Assembly (NCBI GenBank): GCA_016781555.1
Contig: JADDQD010000249.1
Location: 23,105-57,321, forward strand
Length of the DNA: 34,217 nt
Origin: Pseudomonadota bacterium
GTDB taxonomy: Bacteria > Pseudomonadota > Alphaproteobacteria > Sphingomonadales > Sphingomonadaceae
Direction: 5' to 3'
Below are positions 31,034 through 34,217 of the stretch, in pieces. Under the pieces are notes generated by a model. The model had not been told where the DNA came from. It worked only from the letters and a program-made list of their open reading frames with translations, and did not search any database. A program made the position numbers and the translations under genes. Position 1 is the stretch's first letter. Each line of letters starts with the position of its first letter.

Positions 31034-32791
31034 TCAGGCGTCGGCGGGGAGGCGCGCCGGCTGCTCTTCGAACAGCTTCCTCAGCTCCCTTTTCATGATC
31101 TTGCCGTTCGCGTTCCGCGGCAAGGTTTCCTCGGAAAAGATGATGCGGACCGGCACCTTGAAAGATGCGAGCCGCGCGCGAACCCATTCCTTCAGCTCTT
31201 CCTCGCTCGCTGTGGTGCCCGGTGCAAGGTGCACCACCGCAGCCGGCTCTTCGCCCAATGTCCGGTGCGGGATTCCGACCAATGCGGCATCAGTGACGGC
31301 AGGGTGGTCGTAGAGAATGTTCTCCACTTCCGAAGAATAGATGTTTTCGCCGCCCCGGATCACAATGTCCTTCGCCCGGTCGACAATGTAGCAAAAGCCT
31401 TCCTCGTCGAGGCGCGCGAGATCGCCCGTTCTGACCCATCCGTCCACGAAGGTCGCGGCGGTCGCTTCGGGGTCGTTCCAATAGCCTCTGACGATCTGCG
31501 GTCCTCGCGCCCACAACTCCCCGACTTCCCCTACGGCAAGCTCACGGCTCGCATCCTCGCTCATGATCTTGAGGTCCGAGACGGGAACGGGCGGCCCGCA
31601 GCTGTCGGGTCGGTTGAGATAGTCTTCAGACCCGTGGCTGGTGACCGTAGCGGACGTTTCGGTCATTCCCCACCCGTTCCCGGGCAGCGCACCCAATTCT
31701 TTCTTGATCCTGCGCACCAGATCAGGCGCCGAGGGCGCACCGCCATATGCGATCGCTTCCAGCGAACTCAGGTCGTATTTGTCCCGATCGGGATGCTCCA
31801 GCAGCTGCCATGCGATGGTCGGAACGCCGCCGGTCGTGCTCACCCGCTCCCGTTGGATGATCTCGAAAGCAGTCACCGTGTCCCATCTGCGCATGAAGAT
31901 CGTGGTGTTGCCGGCCGCAACGGTTCCCATAAGCCCTGAGCAGCAGGCGGTAACGTGGAATAGCGGAATCACGGTGAGCGCCACCTTGGGCTGCGGCGCC
32001 GGAGGAGTCTCGCCGCGGCGGAGCACGGACCGCATCGCCGAATAGCCGGTCGACAAGATGGCCGAAAGGATGTTCCGGTGCGTGCCGATCGCGCCCTTCG
32101 GTTTTCCGGTGGTTCCGCTCGTATAGAAGATGGTCGCATCATCGTCCGGATGAATGTCGATGGTGGGCAGGTCGACATCCGGCAGCTTGCCGTAATCGTG
32201 CGGCGATCCGATCACGTCCTCGAGCGGCCGTGCGCAGTCCGTCAGCCCGCCACGGCTGCGGCTCACCAGCGCCAGCTCAAGCTCCGGGAGCGTGCCCAGC
32301 TGCGGCTCGATCCGATCCCATCTTTCCGCATCGCAGATCAAAAGCTTCGTACCGGAATGCGACAGCGCGTATTGGAGCTCCCCGCCCGTCCACCAGGCGT
32401 TGAGCGGTACGACGATCGCGCCGACCGCGGCCACAGCGAAGAAGGCGACGGGCCATTCCGGCAGGTTCCGCATCGCCAACGCGACGCGATCCCTTTTCCT
32501 GACGCCGAGCCGCTGCAGTTCCAGCGCGAGCGCTGCAGTGGCGCGGAACCAGGCTTCGTAGGTGACCCGCTCGTCCTCGTAGATGGTGAAGATGCGGCTG
32601 CCATAAGCCGCCCGGGCGATGCGGGCGAGCGCAGGGAGGCTCGGGGGCGTGTTCTTCCACGTGCGGGTCGGCACGCCGCGGATCACCACGGTCTCCATTT
32701 CGAACCGTTCGCCCGGCGCGCACAGTCTTGCCTCGATCTCCTTGAGGGAAGCGGCGGGCCAAGGCCGCTCCCCCTGCGTCATCGCCGTCAT
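31034..32791 (-). CDS. AMP-dependent acyl-CoA synthetase, long form
   Basis: A 585-residue ANL-superfamily ligase. Landmarks: IFYTSGTTGKPKGA (P-loop, residues 221-234), GNGWGMTETSATV, RTGDLARLDEEGFCYIVDRA with DIVIRGGENIYSSEVE, and the catalytic Lys564 in NANGKIMKREL. The N-terminal 55 residues precede the usual start of the domain. The organisation is that of FadD-like fatty-acid/steroid-acid CoA ligases. It is divergent from the serine hydrolase gene (146 bp) and precedes the DUF3089 gene by 31 bp. The other synthetase in the window (7357) is shorter and distinct, so two acids or two stages are probably activated. Confidence 0.92.
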   Translation of the reverse strand: MTAMTQGERPWPAASLKEIEARLCAPGERFEMETVVIRGVPTRTWKNTPPSLPALARIARAAYGSRIFTIYEDERVTYEAWFRATAALALELQRLGVRKRDRVALAMRNLPEWPVAFFAVAAVGAIVVPLNAWWTGGELQYALSHSGTKLLICDAERWDRIEPQLGTLPELELALVSRSRGGLTDCARPLEDVIGSPHDYGKLPDVDLPTIDIHPDDDATIFYTSGTTGKPKGAIGTHRNILSAILSTGYSAMRSVLRRGETPPAPQPKVALTVIPLFHVTACCSGLMGTVAAGNTTIFMRRWDTVTAFEIIQRERVSTTGGVPTIAWQLLEHPDRDKYDLSSLEAIAYGGAPSAPDLVRRIKKELGALPGNGWGMTETSATVTSHGSEDYLNRPDSCGPPVPVSDLKIMSEDASRELAVGEVGELWARGPQIVRGYWNDPEATAATFVDGWVRTGDLARLDEEGFCYIVDRAKDIVIRGGENIYSSEVENILYDHPAVTDAALVGIPHRTLGEEPAAVVHLAPGTTASEEELKEWVRARLASFKVPVRIIFSEETLPRNANGKIMKRELRKLFEEQPARLPADA

Positions 32792-32937
32792 CCTGTCCGA
32801 TCCTAAATAGGGTTTGCTGCTTATGACTGGCGGAAACGATATTGCCGAATCGGGAAACCCTCAAGAGTTGCTGGAGAATTTGACCCTTGCTGTGCAACGG
32901 GCCATGGAGAAGTGTCGAAGACAGGGTATGGAGTGAT

Positions 32938-34167
32938 ATGAACAAGGCGGGCTCGCAGCCGCATGGCTTTGACACTGGGCGCCTGGCGCGGCTCGATGCG
33001 CACTTGCAAGAAAGGTACCTGACCCCAGGACGGCTTCCTCACACCCAGCTTCTGGTCGCGCGGGAGGGGGAGGTGGTTCATTTCTCCTCGCTCGGCGCCG
33101 CGCGCGCCGATGGCCGTCCGCTTCAGGACGACGCGATTTTCCGCATCGCCTCGATGACCAAGCCGATTACCTCCGTCGCCTACATGATGCTGCTCGAGGA
33201 GGGGAAGACCGCCCTGGACGACCCGGTTTCCCGCGTGATCCCCGAATTTTCCGATGTCGGCGTCTATGCCGGCGGCGGCGCTGGGGTTCCGTTCGTCACC
33301 CGCCGCTCCTCGGCGATGCGGATGGTGGATCTGCTTCGCCACACCGCGGGGCTCACCTACAGCTTCCAGAACCGCACCAACGTCGACGCCGCCTATCGCG
33401 AGGCCAGACTGGACTCGCTGCGGACCGCGCACGACAACGACCAGTTCATTGCGACGCTCGCCGGAATCCCGCTGGAGTTCGAGCCTGGAGAGGCATGGAA
33501 CTATTCGGTTGCAACCGACGTGCTCGGGGTGGTGGTGGCGCGGCTTTCAGGAATGAGCCTTGGCGAGTTCTTCCGCACCCGCATCTTCGAGCCGCTCAAG
33601 ATGGTGGATACGGCCTTTCATTGCCCGGCCGAAAAGCTGGACCGTCTCAGCGACGCTTATGTGAAGCATCCTAAGAACGGGCGCGTGCTCAACGACCCCG
33701 CCGAGAAGAGCGCCTGGAGTACGCCGCCTAGCTTCCAGTCGGGTGGGGGCGGCCTTGTCTCGACGATCGCCGACTATCATCGTTTCTGCACCATGCTGGT
33801 GAACGGCGGGGAGCTGGATGGCGCGCGCATCGTCAGCCCGAAGACGATCCAGCTGATGACCGCCAACCACCTGCCCGGCGGGGCTGACCTGACGCAGATG
33901 TCCCGGTCGCTGTTCAGCGAAGCGGCCAATGCGGGGGCAGGCTTCGGCCTCGGCTTCGCCGTCAACGTAGATCCGCCGCGGACGATGGTGCCGGGCTCCA
34001 GGGGCGAGTTCTACTGGGGCGGCATGTACTCGACGGCCTTCTTCGTCGATCCGGTGGAGCGGCTCACGATGGTTTTCATGACCCAGCTGATGCCGTCGAG
34101 CAGCTACCCGATACGACGGGAGCTGAAAACGCTCATCTATTCGGCGCTCACGCGCTCCTATTGCTGA
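32938..34167 (+). CDS. Beta-lactamase-fold serine hydrolase (class C/EstB-like)
   Basis: A 409-residue protein of the serine beta-lactamase/penicillin-binding-protein-like family. The nucleophile motif is IASMTKPIT (Ser72-x-x-Lys75), the Tyr motif is WNYSVATDVLG (about residue 185), and the third motif region is SGGGGLVST and then GFGLGF. No signal peptide is present, so it is probably cytoplasmic and more likely an esterase or transesterase (EstB/LovD-like) than a beta-lactamase. The ATG at 32938 follows GGAGTGAT; the earlier frame start at 32887 is less likely. It may cleave an ester of the locus substrate. The next gene starts 17 bp downstream. Confidence 0.9.
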   Translation: MNKAGSQPHGFDTGRLARLDAHLQERYLTPGRLPHTQLLVAREGEVVHFSSLGAARADGRPLQDDAIFRIASMTKPITSVAYMMLLEEGKTALDDPVSRVIPEFSDVGVYAGGGAGVPFVTRRSSAMRMVDLLRHTAGLTYSFQNRTNVDAAYREARLDSLRTAHDNDQFIATLAGIPLEFEPGEAWNYSVATDVLGVVVARLSGMSLGEFFRTRIFEPLKMVDTAFHCPAEKLDRLSDAYVKHPKNGRVLNDPAEKSAWSTPPSFQSGGGGLVSTIADYHRFCTMLVNGGELDGARIVSPKTIQLMTANHLPGGADLTQMSRSLFSEAANAGAGFGLGFAVNVDPPRTMVPGSRGEFYWGGMYSTAFFVDPVERLTMVFMTQLMPSSSYPIRRELKTLIYSALTRSYC

Positions 34168-34184
34168 ACCGGAGAGACCGCGCG

Positions 34185-34217
34185 ATGACTCCTCCAGCAG
34201 AAACACTTGTCCCTCAG
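34185..34217 (+). CDS. Start of a further gene, cut by the window edge
   Basis: ATG at 34185 with GGAG about 10 bases upstream; 11 codons visible (MTPPAETLVPQ). The frame is open to the end of the window. It probably continues the operon with the serine hydrolase. Too little is visible to name it. Confidence 0.5.
   Translation, partial: MTPPAETLVPQ

Noticed and set aside
32938-34167. Beta-lactam resistance gene
   Set aside because: The Ser-x-x-Lys motif is present, but there is no signal peptide and the context is catabolic; an esterase-like role is more likely.

Overview
The window looks like chromosomal DNA of a GC-rich alphaproteobacterium, most probably a sphingomonad (order Sphingomonadales). 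The signs are a large TonB-dependent receptor with the usual sphingomonad N-terminus, LuxR/LuxI quorum-sensing genes, several small families common in that order (DUF6894, DUF6771, DUF3606-like), and a dense set of acyl-CoA catabolic genes. No rRNA, tRNA or CRISPR array was seen.

Positions 1-4800 are a gene graveyard. They hold a partial DUF6894-like gene at the left edge, a few small hypothetical genes, a complete IS3-family element (about 1167-2677) with a truncated ORF on each side (a small membrane protein on the left, a glutathione S-transferase on the right), a chimeric gene joining a small zinc-ribbon protein to a scrap of ATP-dependent DNA ligase (LigD type), and a DUF3606 gene split by a frameshift. 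Several strong inverted repeats lie in the non-coding parts.

Positions 4800-6800 hold a minus-strand quorum-sensing operon in the order luxR, luxI, winged-helix regulator. The last gene starts on the base after the luxI stop codon. A 20-bp dyad covers the purine-rich ribosome-site sequence upstream of luxR.

Positions 7000-34217 form a catabolic region. First come minus-strand genes for a small secreted protein, an acyl-CoA synthetase and an SMP-30/gluconolactonase, then a plus-strand 2-hydroxyacid dehydrogenase, then a minus-strand PhoD-like phosphatase and GST pair. A long plus-strand series (13833-26155) follows: TesB thioesterase, ACAD10/11-like acyl-CoA dehydrogenase, GPH-type transporter, Cys-less thiolase-like protein, DUF35 zinc-ribbon/OB partner, two adjacent acyl-CoA dehydrogenases that look like the two halves of a heteromeric enzyme, an MFS transporter and a TonB-dependent receptor. 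Next come a divergently oriented regulator with two TetR DNA-binding domains in one chain, an ACAD10/11-type phosphotransferase, a leftover 3' end of a short-chain dehydrogenase, a second thioesterase, and, beyond a long structured repeat, a DUF3089 hydrolase with a second acyl-CoA synthetase on the minus strand. A beta-lactamase-fold serine hydrolase and the first codons of another gene finish the window.

Taken together, the right-hand 27 kb reads as an uptake-and-degradation locus for a hydrophobic carboxylic acid or ester: outer-membrane entry (TonB receptor), hydrolysis (serine hydrolase, DUF3089), CoA activation (two synthetases), dehydrogenation (three ACADs), a possible kinase-assisted removal of a gamma-hydroxyl group (phosphotransferase plus ACAD10/11-like enzyme), and a possible retro-aldol cleavage (thiolase-like protein plus DUF35). 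The substrate cannot be read from the sequence; a steroid-, terpenoid- or hydroxy-fatty-acid-like compound is an inference.
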